Part shown: one piece after another, positions 1 to 6,112 of the stretch
Position numbering within the stretch: position 1 is the first letter of the stretch
How the letters are laid out: each line of letters starts with the position of its first letter
Assembly: GCA_019310865.1 (NCBI GenBank)
Contig: JAFDDL010000158.1
Span: forward strand, 1 to 7,779
Length of the DNA stretch: 7,779 nt
Direction: 5' to 3'
Origin: Deltaproteobacteria bacterium
GTDB lineage: Bacteria > Desulfobacterota > Desulfobacteria > Desulfobacterales > JAFDDL01
Position numbers and translations under genes: made by a program
Notes under the pieces: generated by a model
Told to the model about the DNA's origin: nothing
The model's input: only the letters and a program-made list of their open reading frames with translations
Database searches by the model: none

Positions 1-896
1 GTTCCCTTGGGAATGTCGACGGTTGTTTCTTCGGCTAAAGTCGGCACCGTGATTTTTGCGCCAAGTGCCGCTTGGGTAAAGGAGATGGGAACCTGGCAAA
101 TGACATCGCTATTGTTGCGTTTAAAAAAGTCATGTGGTTGTACGTCGATAAATACGTAAAGGTCACCCGGGGGGCCGTTGTTGCTGCCGGCTTCTCCTTC
201 ACCGGTCAGTCGCAGTCGAGAACCATTGTCAACGCCGGCTGGGATTTTAACGGAAACCGTTTTATTGACCATCACCTGACCTCTGGCATGACATATGCCA
301 CAGGGATTTGGAATGATCTGACCGCCGCCGCGACAGGTGGGACACGTGGTTCGAACGGAAAAGAATCCCTGATTTCGAGAGACTTGCCCGGAACCACCGC
401 AGGCACGGCAAATATCGGGATGGGTGCCCGGTTCGCAGCCGTTGCCGCCGCAGGAGCTGCAGGTGGTCAGCTTCTCAACGGAAATTTCTGTTTCCGTACC
501 GAAAGCGGCGTCCATAAACGAAAGCCTCAGGTCATAACGCAAGTCCGCGCCGCGCGTGGCTCTGGTACGGGTTCGTCTTCCCGTGCCGAATCCGAAAAAA
601 TCTTCGAATATGTCACCAAAACTCGAGAAAATATCATCGAAACCGCCGAAGCCTGAAAAGCCGGTTCCTTCAAGGCCTTGATGACCGTACTGATCATACA
701 GGGATCGTTTTTGGGGATCCCGAAGCACTTCATAGGCTTCGGCCGCCTCCTTGAAGTTTTCCTCAGCTTGCTGATCACCCGGATTTCGATCCGGGTGATA
801 TTTCATGGCCATTTTTCGATAAGCCGTTTTGATTTGATCGTCATCGCTTTCGCGGTTGACATCTAAAATCTCATAAAAATCCCGTTTGGTTGTCAT
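1..896 (-). CDS. dnaJ: DnaJ (Hsp40) co-chaperone, class A, C-terminus cut off by window edge
   Basis: This is the cytoplasmic co-chaperone that delivers unfolded clients to DnaK and stimulates its ATPase. I translated the minus strand from the ATG at 896-894; 298 codons are open to the window edge. In order: J domain about residues 1-70 with the HPD motif at 34-36; a Gly/Phe-rich segment about 71-106; a cysteine-rich zinc-binding region with all four CxxCxGxG-type repeats (C146/C149, C163/C166, C185/C188, C199/C202; the last ends ARG); then the start of the C-terminal client-binding domain (VSVKIPAGVDNGSRLRLTGE region, about 214-233). Full-length DnaJ is about 370-380 residues, so roughly 75 are missing. 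The ribosome site is weak (AGGG about 8 nt before the ATG). A strong promoter lies upstream at 975-1002, so it can be transcribed separately from nadB. Identity is secure; whether it is the genome's main DnaJ or a paralogue cannot be told because no dnaK or grpE is in view. Confidence 0.96.
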   Translation of the reverse strand, partial: MTTKRDFYEILDVNRESDDDQIKTAYRKMAMKYHPDRNPGDQQAEENFKEAAEAYEVLRDPQKRSLYDQYGHQGLEGTGFSGFGGFDDIFSSFGDIFEDFFGFGTGRRTRTRATRGADLRYDLRLSFMDAAFGTETEISVEKLTTCSSCGGNGCEPGTHPDICRACGGSGQVSRNQGFFSVRTTCPTCRGGGQIIPNPCGICHARGQVMVNKTVSVKIPAGVDNGSRLRLTGEGEAGSNNGPPGDLYVFIDVQPHDFFKRNNSDVICQVPISFTQAALGAKITVPTLAEETTVDIPKG

Positions 897-964
897 TGAA
901 CGCCCTATTATCTTTCCGGATTTTATTTACGATGCGGCCTATCACCATTGGTTTCCCAGTGATG

Positions 965-985
965 ATAATGCAATATAATAATGCA
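965..985. repeat. Direct repeat ATAATGCA x2 overlapping the dnaJ -10
   Basis: ATAATGCA occurs at 965-972 and again at 978-985, a 13-nt period, so the two copies flank and overlap the -10 of the dnaJ promoter. It could be a tandem regulator site or simply AT-rich chance. Confidence 0.3.
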
Positions 986-1002
986 GAATAAAAGCTTGTC
1001 AA
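975..1002 (-). promoter_or_regulatory. Sigma-70-type promoter for dnaJ
   Basis: Read on the minus strand, a perfect -35 TTGACA (1002-997) is followed after 16 nt by TATTAT (980-975), a five-of-six -10 match; TTATAT (978-973) at 18 nt spacing is an alternative -10. Transcription would start near 968, leaving a leader of about 70 nt before the dnaJ ATG. I see no CIRCE-type heat-shock inverted repeat here. The assignment rests on consensus matching only. Confidence 0.6.
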
Positions 1003-1014
1003 TTGGCCTTTTCC

Positions 1015-1026
1015 GGCTCGCGAGCC
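1015..1026. repeat. Perfect 12-nt palindrome directly after nadB
   Basis: GGCTCGCGAGCC is a perfect palindrome touching the nadB stop codon. No T-run follows on the nadB strand, so it does not look like a standard intrinsic terminator. It sits about 12 nt upstream of the dnaJ -35 box, where it could serve as a protein-binding site or a weak RNA hairpin. Confidence 0.4.
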
Positions 1027-2667
1027 CTAAGCCGCGATTGGTCGCCGGATCAAGGTATCCTTTTTCCATCTTTTGTCGTTACGAATCGGGTAATCGATGC
1101 TGAAATGCAATCCCCGGCTTTCCTTTCGATAGCGGGCGCAATCGATGATGAGTTCGGCCACTGTGGCGATGTTACGTAGCTCGATAAGCCCGGCATCTAC
1201 TTTAAAGTCCCAGTAATACTTGTGAATTTCATTTTGGATAATCTCAATTCGTCGCTTTGCCCGGTCCAGTCGTTTATTGGATCGGACGATGCCGACATAA
1301 TTCCACATGAGCCTTCTGATTTCATCCCAATTATGGGAAACCATGATCACTTCATCACTATCCGTGGTCCCCACCTCATCCCAGGCAGGTATTTCCGAAG
1401 CTGAGATGTGGGTTATGTCAGCGATATCAGCCGCTGCCTGTTTAGCCGCCATGTGTGCAAAAACGAGGGCTTCGAGCAATGAATTGCTGGCAAGGCGATT
1501 GGCCCCGTGAAGTCCGGTAGAGGCGGATTCTCCCACCGCATACAACCCGTTGATATCAGCCCTTCCGGAAGTGTCCACCCCAATTCCGCCGCACATATAG
1601 TGAGCGGCCGGAACCACCGGAATGGGATCCGTTGTCATGTTGATGCCAAAGGACAGGCATTTATCATATAGGTTCGGGAATCTGTGTCGAATAAAATCCG
1701 GTTTCTGATGGGTAATATCCAGAAATACGCAATCTTCCCCGCTTTTTTTCAGCTCCGTATCGATGGCCTTTGCCACCACGTCTCTGCAGGCCAGATCTTT
1801 TTGGGGGTCATACTTTGCCATGAACGAATTGCCGGTCGAATCGATTAAAACCCCACCCTCACCTCGAACGGCTTCCGATATGAGAAAATTTTTTGCCTCC
1901 GAATGATACAAGCAGGTCGGATGAAACTGCACAAACTCGAGGTTTGCCACGGTTGCCCCGGCTCGGTAAGCCATTGCAATGCCATCTCCGGTGGCAATGT
2001 CCGGGTTGCTCGTATAGAGATAGACTTTTCCGGCGCCGCCTGTGGCCAACAAGGTCGTCTTAGCAGAGAACGTCTTCACCTGGCTGGTTGTTGTATCCAG
2101 GACATAGGCGCCGCAGCAGATTTCTTCATGGGAAGTGGTTACGACACCTCTTTTGATACGGGTGGACCGTGTGATCAGATCGATGGCAACATGGTTTTCA
2201 AAGATAGTTATCCGGTCATCTTTTTGCACACGCGCCACCAGGACGCGCTGAAGTTCGCTACCTGTCATATCATGTGCGTGCAGGATCCGGTTATGAGAAT
2301 GCCCCCCCTCCCTGCCAAGGTCGTAAGCCGGTGTGCCCGATTGATCGATAGCGGTATCCTTGACGTTGAAGTGGACGCCCAGATCGGTTAGCTCATTAAT
2401 TCTATCTGGGCCATTTTTTACTACAATTTCAGCAACTTGCTTATCGGTAAGCCCATCACCCGATGCCAGCGTATCTTGAATGTGATCATCAAAAGAATCG
2501 AGGCCGTCAAACACGGAAGCGATGCCACCTTGGGCTTTATTGGTGTTGCTGTCCATAACCCCGCATTTGGTGATCAGCGTAACGGACCCGTATGGGGCCA
2601 CTTTTAGGGCAAACATAAGCCCGGCCACACCGCTTCCAACGATTAAAAAGTCTGATTGATATATCAT
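1027..2667 (-). CDS. nadB: L-aspartate oxidase (NAD biosynthesis)
   Basis: NadB is an FAD flavoenzyme that oxidises L-aspartate to iminoaspartate, the first step of de novo NAD synthesis; quinolinate synthase NadA uses the product. In anaerobes the electron acceptor is usually fumarate rather than oxygen. The 546 residues match the usual length of about 540. Visible signatures: N-terminal dinucleotide-binding GSGVAG at 11-16; substrate/FAD segment NTNKAQGGIA at 41-50; FHPT at 248-251; RGEGG at 268-272; CRDVVAKAI at 294-302; HYMCGGI at 356-362; and the succinate dehydrogenase/NadB family block GLHGANRLASNSLLEA at 385-400. The C-terminal helical domain is intact. The ATG at 2667-2665 lies 16 nt after the upstream SH3-domain gene, so the two are probably cotranscribed. 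The stop codon is UAG (1029-1027). The UAG is followed by 51 sense codons before the next in-frame stop (UGA at 873-871), notable in a Pyl-encoding genome. nadA and nadC are not in the window. Confidence 0.96.
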   Translation of the reverse strand: MIYQSDFLIVGSGVAGLMFALKVAPYGSVTLITKCGVMDSNTNKAQGGIASVFDGLDSFDDHIQDTLASGDGLTDKQVAEIVVKNGPDRINELTDLGVHFNVKDTAIDQSGTPAYDLGREGGHSHNRILHAHDMTGSELQRVLVARVQKDDRITIFENHVAIDLITRSTRIKRGVVTTSHEEICCGAYVLDTTTSQVKTFSAKTTLLATGGAGKVYLYTSNPDIATGDGIAMAYRAGATVANLEFVQFHPTCLYHSEAKNFLISEAVRGEGGVLIDSTGNSFMAKYDPQKDLACRDVVAKAIDTELKKSGEDCVFLDITHQKPDFIRHRFPNLYDKCLSFGINMTTDPIPVVPAAHYMCGGIGVDTSGRADINGLYAVGESASTGLHGANRLASNSLLEALVFAHMAAKQAAADIADITHISASEIPAWDEVGTTDSDEVIMVSHNWDEIRRLMWNYVGIVRSNKRLDRAKRRIEIIQNEIHKYYWDFKVDAGLIELRNIATVAELIIDCARYRKESRGLHFSIDYPIRNDKRWKKDTLIRRPIAA

Positions 2668-2683
2668 GGTTTTCTATCTCGTT

Positions 2684-3337
2684 TTAACGAAGGCTCGAAC
2701 GGGGCCGCTGGGACCGACGCGATGCAAATCCAATAATCAGACCCAGGAGCAGCACACCGGCGCCGACGATGAACCATGTGATGCGTTTGTCTTCATACAA
2801 CAGGGATAGCTCTTCTGCCAACTGATCGGCCCGTGATCGTTCCTTGGACAGTTGCGCTGTGGATTTTTCATAATTCGACTTGAGTTTTAAAAAATCAGCC
2901 GATTCTTTTTTTAATTTATCGAAGTCTGTTTGCAGTGTATTAATACCAGTCGTTTTTTTGGTTAGATCAGCCTGAAACGTCTTATTTTCCGATTTCAGCC
3001 GTTTCGTATCACTTCGCAATAGGGTCGCTTCTTTTTTCAATTGCTGATGCGCTTTTTTCAGTCTTTCCAGGGCAATACCCACGGGCAGATCCATTTGTAG
3101 ATACTGAATCATGACCCAGCCCTCTTTTCCGTTTTCCAGAAGCACCTTGGACCACTCATTATCCGTTTCGCGAACATCAACCGATGTACCGGATCTCAAC
3201 ATGGCAATGATTTTATATCCGCTTCCCGGGCCGGTTCGTAGCGTTATTTCTCGCACCGGTGTCACATATTGTGTTTCCGCCGAAATTGCCGCGGGAAACA
3301 CAACAAGCCAAATCCCTATTAAAATGGCATATCTCAT
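2684..3337 (-). CDS. Exported SH3b / coiled-coil / C-terminal membrane-anchor protein (YgiM-like, TIGR04211 type)
   Basis: Function is not established; the architecture is that of the bacterial SH3-domain family that includes E. coli YgiM. I chose the ATG at 3337-3335 rather than one 24 nt upstream because it starts a clean signal peptide (MRYAILIGIWLVVFPAAISA) and has a strong GAGGAG ribosome site 7 nt before it. With 217 residues, the layout is: signal peptide 1-20; bacterial SH3 domain about 22-82 with the typical LRTGPGSGYKIIAML and GKEGWV motifs; a long charged coiled coil about 88-180; a transmembrane helix about 187-204; and a short Arg-rich cytoplasmic tail. The SH3 domain and coiled coil should lie in the periplasm, where such SH3b domains are thought to bind cell-wall peptides. 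It ends in UAA 16 nt before nadB. The link to nadB looks like operon sharing rather than shared pathway. Confidence 0.85.
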   Translation of the reverse strand: MRYAILIGIWLVVFPAAISAETQYVTPVREITLRTGPGSGYKIIAMLRSGTSVDVRETDNEWSKVLLENGKEGWVMIQYLQMDLPVGIALERLKKAHQQLKKEATLLRSDTKRLKSENKTFQADLTKKTTGINTLQTDFDKLKKESADFLKLKSNYEKSTAQLSKERSRADQLAEELSLLYEDKRITWFIVGAGVLLLGLIIGFASRRSQRPRSSLR

Positions 3338-3344
3338 TGATCTG

Positions 3345-3350
3345 CTCCTC
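3345..3350 (-). promoter_or_regulatory. Strong ribosome-binding site fixing the SH3-protein start
   Basis: GAGGAG on the minus strand lies 7 nt before the ATG at 3337. The alternative upstream ATG at 3361 would place this site inside the coding region and would spoil the signal peptide. Confidence 0.75.
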
Positions 3351-3381
3351 AAATCCGCCAAGGGATCGAATGGTTTTGCCC

Positions 3382-3409
3382 TTGACTAACAGGTAAAAAA
3401 CATTAAAAT
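3382..3409 (+). promoter_or_regulatory. Candidate sigma-70 promoter for the DUF1178-pyl direction
   Basis: TTGACT (3382-3387), a 16-nt spacer and TAAAAT (3404-3409) each match consensus at five of six positions. Transcription would begin near 3416 and give a leader of about 150 nt before the DUF1178 ATG. A second, poorer candidate is TTGCCA at 3441-3446 with TATATG at 3465-3470 (18 nt). I see no equally good promoter in the 81 nt before pylSc, so this could serve the whole plus-strand cluster. Confidence 0.45.
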
Positions 3410-3436
3410 AATTGCCGGAATGATGCATGTTGTGCT

Positions 3437-3453
3437 CGGTTTGCCACAAACCG
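3437..3453. repeat. Perfect 7-bp inverted repeat in the divergent intergenic region
   Basis: CGGTTTG-CCA-CAAACCG forms a perfect 7-bp stem with a 3-nt loop. It lies between the divergent SH3 and DUF1178 genes and overlaps the secondary -35 candidate. There is no T-run on either side, so it is more likely an operator or leader hairpin than a terminator. Confidence 0.45.
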
Positions 3454-3552
3454 GCTCAATATGGTATATGGTCTTGTCGGTTATTTTTATGTGTCGGCTA
3501 ATCATTCTGTCAATGTTTTCTTTAAAAAATTACCAAAGGGCCCAAGGAATCT

Positions 3553-3557
3553 GGAAG
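3553..3557 (+). promoter_or_regulatory. Ribosome-binding site deciding the DUF1178 start
   Basis: GGAAG lies 6 nt before the ATG at 3564. It supports the shorter 140-residue product over a start at 3420. Confidence 0.6.
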
Positions 3558-3563
3558 ACTTTT

Positions 3564-3986
3564 ATGATCACGTTCGATTTACAATGCGCCGCCGGACACA
3601 CGTTTGAAGGCTGGTTCGATGATGCAAAGGCATTTGAGATGCAGCGGAAAAAAAATCTCATTAATTGCCCGGTGTGTGATGATTCAAATATTTCAAAAAA
3701 GTTCTCACCGTTCGCCATTAAAGGATCACCCTCGCCACGGCAACCGGCAATGCCCTCAGCTGACGAACTTGCCAAAATCGGTCGTAAAATTGCAGAGTAT
3801 GTGGATAAAAACTTTGATGATGTCGGATGTGATTTTGCAAAAGAGGCCCTGAAGATTCATTACGGGGTATCCCAGGAACGAAATATCAAGGGAACCAGCA
3901 CAAAGGAAGAGGAAAAGGTATTGAAAAAAGAGGGCATACCTTTTGTTAAATTTCCAGTGGCGACATCAAATGACGCGGATTCATAG
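3564..3986 (+). CDS. DUF1178-family zinc-ribbon protein
   Basis: Biochemical function is unknown. The 140-residue product matches the DUF1178 style: an N-terminal zinc-ribbon-like module with C8-x3-H12 and C35-x2-C38, the GHTFEGWF segment, a variable Pro/Ser-rich linker about 52-66, a helical middle, and a C-terminal SQERNIKGTSTKEEEKVLKKEGI block resembling the family's 'ENIYGEAS..E...L.EEGI' end. I chose the ATG at 3564 because the family begins at MITFDLQC and GGAAG lies 6 nt upstream. The open frame extends back to 3420, but that extension is hydrophobic and unlike the family. It ends in UAG. The following 27 codons contain no stop and lead directly, in frame, into pylSc. The family is widespread in Proteobacteria without Pyl, so no role in Pyl biology is implied by family membership. 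Confidence 0.85.
   Translation: MITFDLQCAAGHTFEGWFDDAKAFEMQRKKNLINCPVCDDSNISKKFSPFAIKGSPSPRQPAMPSADELAKIGRKIAEYVDKNFDDVGCDFAKEALKIHYGVSQERNIKGTSTKEEEKVLKKEGIPFVKFPVATSNDADS
3984..3986 (+). other. UAG codon joining DUF1178 in frame to pylSc
   Basis: The DUF1178 stop is TAG. The same frame continues through 27 sense codons (3987-4067) with no TAA, TGA or further TAG, and reaches the pylSc ATG at 4068. Readthrough would extend DUF1178 into PylSc. The position matches the normal family C-terminus, so ordinary termination is the default reading. Confidence 0.5.
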
Positions 3987-4067
3987 CGGACACCCCTACC
4001 TTTTCAATGCGCTTTTTATAACATCTGTTGGATATCCATTCTTGATATTGCACAATGGAAATACATT

Positions 4068-4910
4068 ATGACAATAGAATGGTCTTCGACCCAGTTGCGT
4101 CGCTTGAAAGAACTGAACGGAAGCGCCGAACTTCTATCCAAGTCGTTTGATAGTACCGCTGAACGAAATCATGCTTTTCAGAAGGTCGAGGGTAAGTTAA
4201 AGCGTGATGCGAAGAAAAGGCTTGAAGATATAAAGGCCGGTCCACGCAGGCCTAGATTGTGTGTTTTGGAGCAGATTCTCACATCTGAATTGATAACAGC
4301 GGGTTTCGTGCAGGTCACCACCCCTATCATCATGTCCCGGGCCCATTTGGCGAAAATGTCCATTACCGAACAGCATCCCCTTCACTCGCAGGTTTTTTGG
4401 TTGGACGATAAAAGATGTCTCCGTCCCATGCTGGCGCCGCATCTCTATTATCTATTGAAGGATTTATTACGCCTGTGGGAGCGACCGGTGCGGGTTTTCG
4501 AAGTCGGTCCCTGTTTCCGGAAGGAGACTCACGGTGCCCAGCATGCCAATGAGTTTACCATGCTGAACCTGGTAGAAATGGGGCTCCCGGCTCAAGATCG
4601 ACATGATCGGCTCGAGGAAATGGCCCAACGGGTCATGGCTGCTGCCGGCATCGAAGATTATCGACTCGTGACGGAATCATCCGATGTTTACGGGGACACG
4701 ATAGATGTTGAAGCCGGTCTGGAAGGACTCGAGGTGGCCTCCGGGGCCATGGGGCCGCACGCCCTGGACGAGGCCTGGCGGATTACCGACACCTGGGTGG
4801 GTCTGGGATTCGGGCTTGAGCGACTGCTGATGATATCCGAAGGCATCGACAGCTTAGGGAAAATGGGACGGAGCCTTTCCTATCTGGATGGCAACCGTTT
4901 GAACATTTAG
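4068..4910 (+). CDS. pylSc: Pyrrolysyl-tRNA synthetase, catalytic subunit (PylSc)
   Basis: This is the class II aminoacyl-tRNA synthetase catalytic core that attaches pyrrolysine to tRNA-Pyl (CUA anticodon). In bacteria it is a separate protein from the N-terminal tRNA-binding part PylSn. The 280 residues agree with Desulfitobacterium PylSc (about 288). Motif 2 is at about 145-156 (GPCFRKETHG, Arg151), and motif 3 at about 246-255 (GFGLERLLM). The Pyl-pocket residues known from Methanosarcina mazei align as A302=Ala123, L305=Leu126, Y306=Tyr127, L309=Leu130, N346=Asn167, Y384=Tyr208 and W417=Trp243; C348 is replaced by Val169. The conserved end SYLDGNRLNI is present, so the protein is complete. 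The ribosome site is poor (TGGA 8 nt upstream). It ends in UAG, 24 nt before and in the same frame as pylC. pylB, which usually follows, is absent. Confidence 0.96.
   Translation: MTIEWSSTQLRRLKELNGSAELLSKSFDSTAERNHAFQKVEGKLKRDAKKRLEDIKAGPRRPRLCVLEQILTSELITAGFVQVTTPIIMSRAHLAKMSITEQHPLHSQVFWLDDKRCLRPMLAPHLYYLLKDLLRLWERPVRVFEVGPCFRKETHGAQHANEFTMLNLVEMGLPAQDRHDRLEEMAQRVMAAAGIEDYRLVTESSDVYGDTIDVEAGLEGLEVASGAMGPHALDEAWRITDTWVGLGFGLERLLMISEGIDSLGKMGRSLSYLDGNRLNI
4908..4910 (+). other. UAG codon joining pylSc in frame to pylC
   Basis: After this TAG the frame reads eight sense codons (encoding ADYIKFND) directly into the pylC ATG at 4935. Decoding UAG as pyrrolysine would yield a 676-residue PylSc-Pyl-PylC fusion. 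The codon sits at the expected natural end of PylSc, so termination also makes complete sense. Confidence 0.55.
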
Positions 4911-4934
4911 GCTGATTATATAAAGTTTAATGAT

Positions 4935-6098
4935 ATGCGTGTCGCGATAATCGGAGGTAATCTGCAGGGTGTGGAGGCGGCCTACCTTTCCCGAAAGGCC
5001 GGGTGGGAAACGCTGCTTTTGGACAAACGCCCCGTACCGCCGGCCAAAGGTTTATGTGATTGTTTTGTGCAGCATACTGTTTCGCCTGAAAACCTTCCCA
5101 ATAAGCTTCTGAAAGGCGTCGATGTGGTGCTTCCGGCCTTTGAAGATCTCGAAGCCCTCACCGTTCTGGTTGAATGGGGCCATGCGACCGGAATCCCCGT
5201 TGCGTTTAATCTGGACGCATATGCGATTTCCACATCCAAGCGCCGGTCTGATCGGCTGTTCAAACGAATGGGGTTTAACGTGCCGGCCCCTTGGCCGGAG
5301 TGCGATTTTCCTGTGATCGTGAAGCCGGATAACGCCAGCGGAAGCCATGGCGTTCATATCCTGGCCGATGGGGATGCGTTAACTGAACTTATGACCGCCA
5401 GTAAAGGCGGCGATTCATGGGTGATACAGGAATTCGTGCCCGGTCCGTCTTTTTCCATAGAGGTGATCGGCGGAAACGGACATTATACGGCATTTCAAGT
5501 GACCGATCTTTTCATGGACGCGGTTTTTGACTGCAAGCGTGTGATGGCACCAACTACCTTACCTGCAGAGGCTGTACAGGAATTCGAGCGGCTTTCCCTG
5601 GCCATTGCCGGGGAGCTCAATTTGACGGGAATCATGGATGTGGAAGTGATCCACAATGACAATAAACTGAAAGTTCTTGAGATCGACGCACGACTGCCCA
5701 GTCAGACACCGACGGCCGTATACTGGTCCACCGGCGTGAACTTAGTGGAGCAGCTCGGCAAATCGGCTATTGGGGGGAACCATACACCGGTATTTCCAAG
5801 TTGCGGTGCGCCGCGATTCGTGGTTTACGAACATATTCAAGTGGGGCCCGGAATTATCGAGGTGGCTGGTGAACATATCATGAGCCAGGTGGGGTCGTTG
5901 CAGCTTCAAAAGGATTTTTGGGGCGCCGATGAGGCCCTCACGAACTATAAAGCCGGGCAGGATAGCTGGGTGGCCACCCTGATTTATTCGGGGATGGACC
6001 CAAAGACCGTCATGGAAAAACGGCACCAAACGATGCGATCCATCTGTAAAAAATTTCGGATTGAGCATGTGGTTGACTCAAAACCAGATGAAGATTGA
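4935..6098 (+). CDS. pylC: PylC, 3-methylornithine-L-lysine ligase (ATP-grasp)
   Basis: PylC uses ATP to join (3R)-3-methyl-D-ornithine to the epsilon-amino group of L-lysine, the second step of pyrrolysine synthesis. The 387-residue product shows the N-terminal pre-ATP-grasp fold starting VAIIGGNLQGVEAAYLSRKAG (about 3-23), closely like the known PylC start. The ATP-grasp core follows: nucleotide-binding VIVKPDNASGSHGV at 127-140 (Lys130), the hinge-side QEFVPGPSFSIEVIGG at 165-180 (Glu166), and metal-binding acidic residues in DVEV (Glu237) and VLEIDARLPSQ (Glu249), the latter with the family's Arg and Gln. It is slightly longer than archaeal PylC (about 363). The ATG has no convincing ribosome site (only AAAG), which fits translational coupling to, or readthrough from, pylSc 24 nt upstream. 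The substrate-making pylB is not adjacent. Confidence 0.95.
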   Translation: MRVAIIGGNLQGVEAAYLSRKAGWETLLLDKRPVPPAKGLCDCFVQHTVSPENLPNKLLKGVDVVLPAFEDLEALTVLVEWGHATGIPVAFNLDAYAISTSKRRSDRLFKRMGFNVPAPWPECDFPVIVKPDNASGSHGVHILADGDALTELMTASKGGDSWVIQEFVPGPSFSIEVIGGNGHYTAFQVTDLFMDAVFDCKRVMAPTTLPAEAVQEFERLSLAIAGELNLTGIMDVEVIHNDNKLKVLEIDARLPSQTPTAVYWSTGVNLVEQLGKSAIGGNHTPVFPSCGAPRFVVYEHIQVGPGIIEVAGEHIMSQVGSLQLQKDFWGADEALTNYKAGQDSWVATLIYSGMDPKTVMEKRHQTMRSICKKFRIEHVVDSKPDED

Positions 6099-6112
6099 AG
6101 TTACTCAAGGTT

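Noticed and set aside
72..656. 194-codon open frame on the plus strand
   Set aside because: It is antisense to dnaJ, whose minus-strand translation shows the J domain and four zinc-binding repeats; the Gly/Ala-rich plus product has no family character.
1903..2391. 162-codon open frame on the plus strand
   Set aside because: Antisense shadow of nadB; the nadB frame carries all the conserved motifs.
3420..3563. N-terminal hydrophobic extension of DUF1178
   Set aside because: The family starts at MITFDLQC and a ribosome site lies just before 3564; the extension covers the inverted repeat and promoter-like region.
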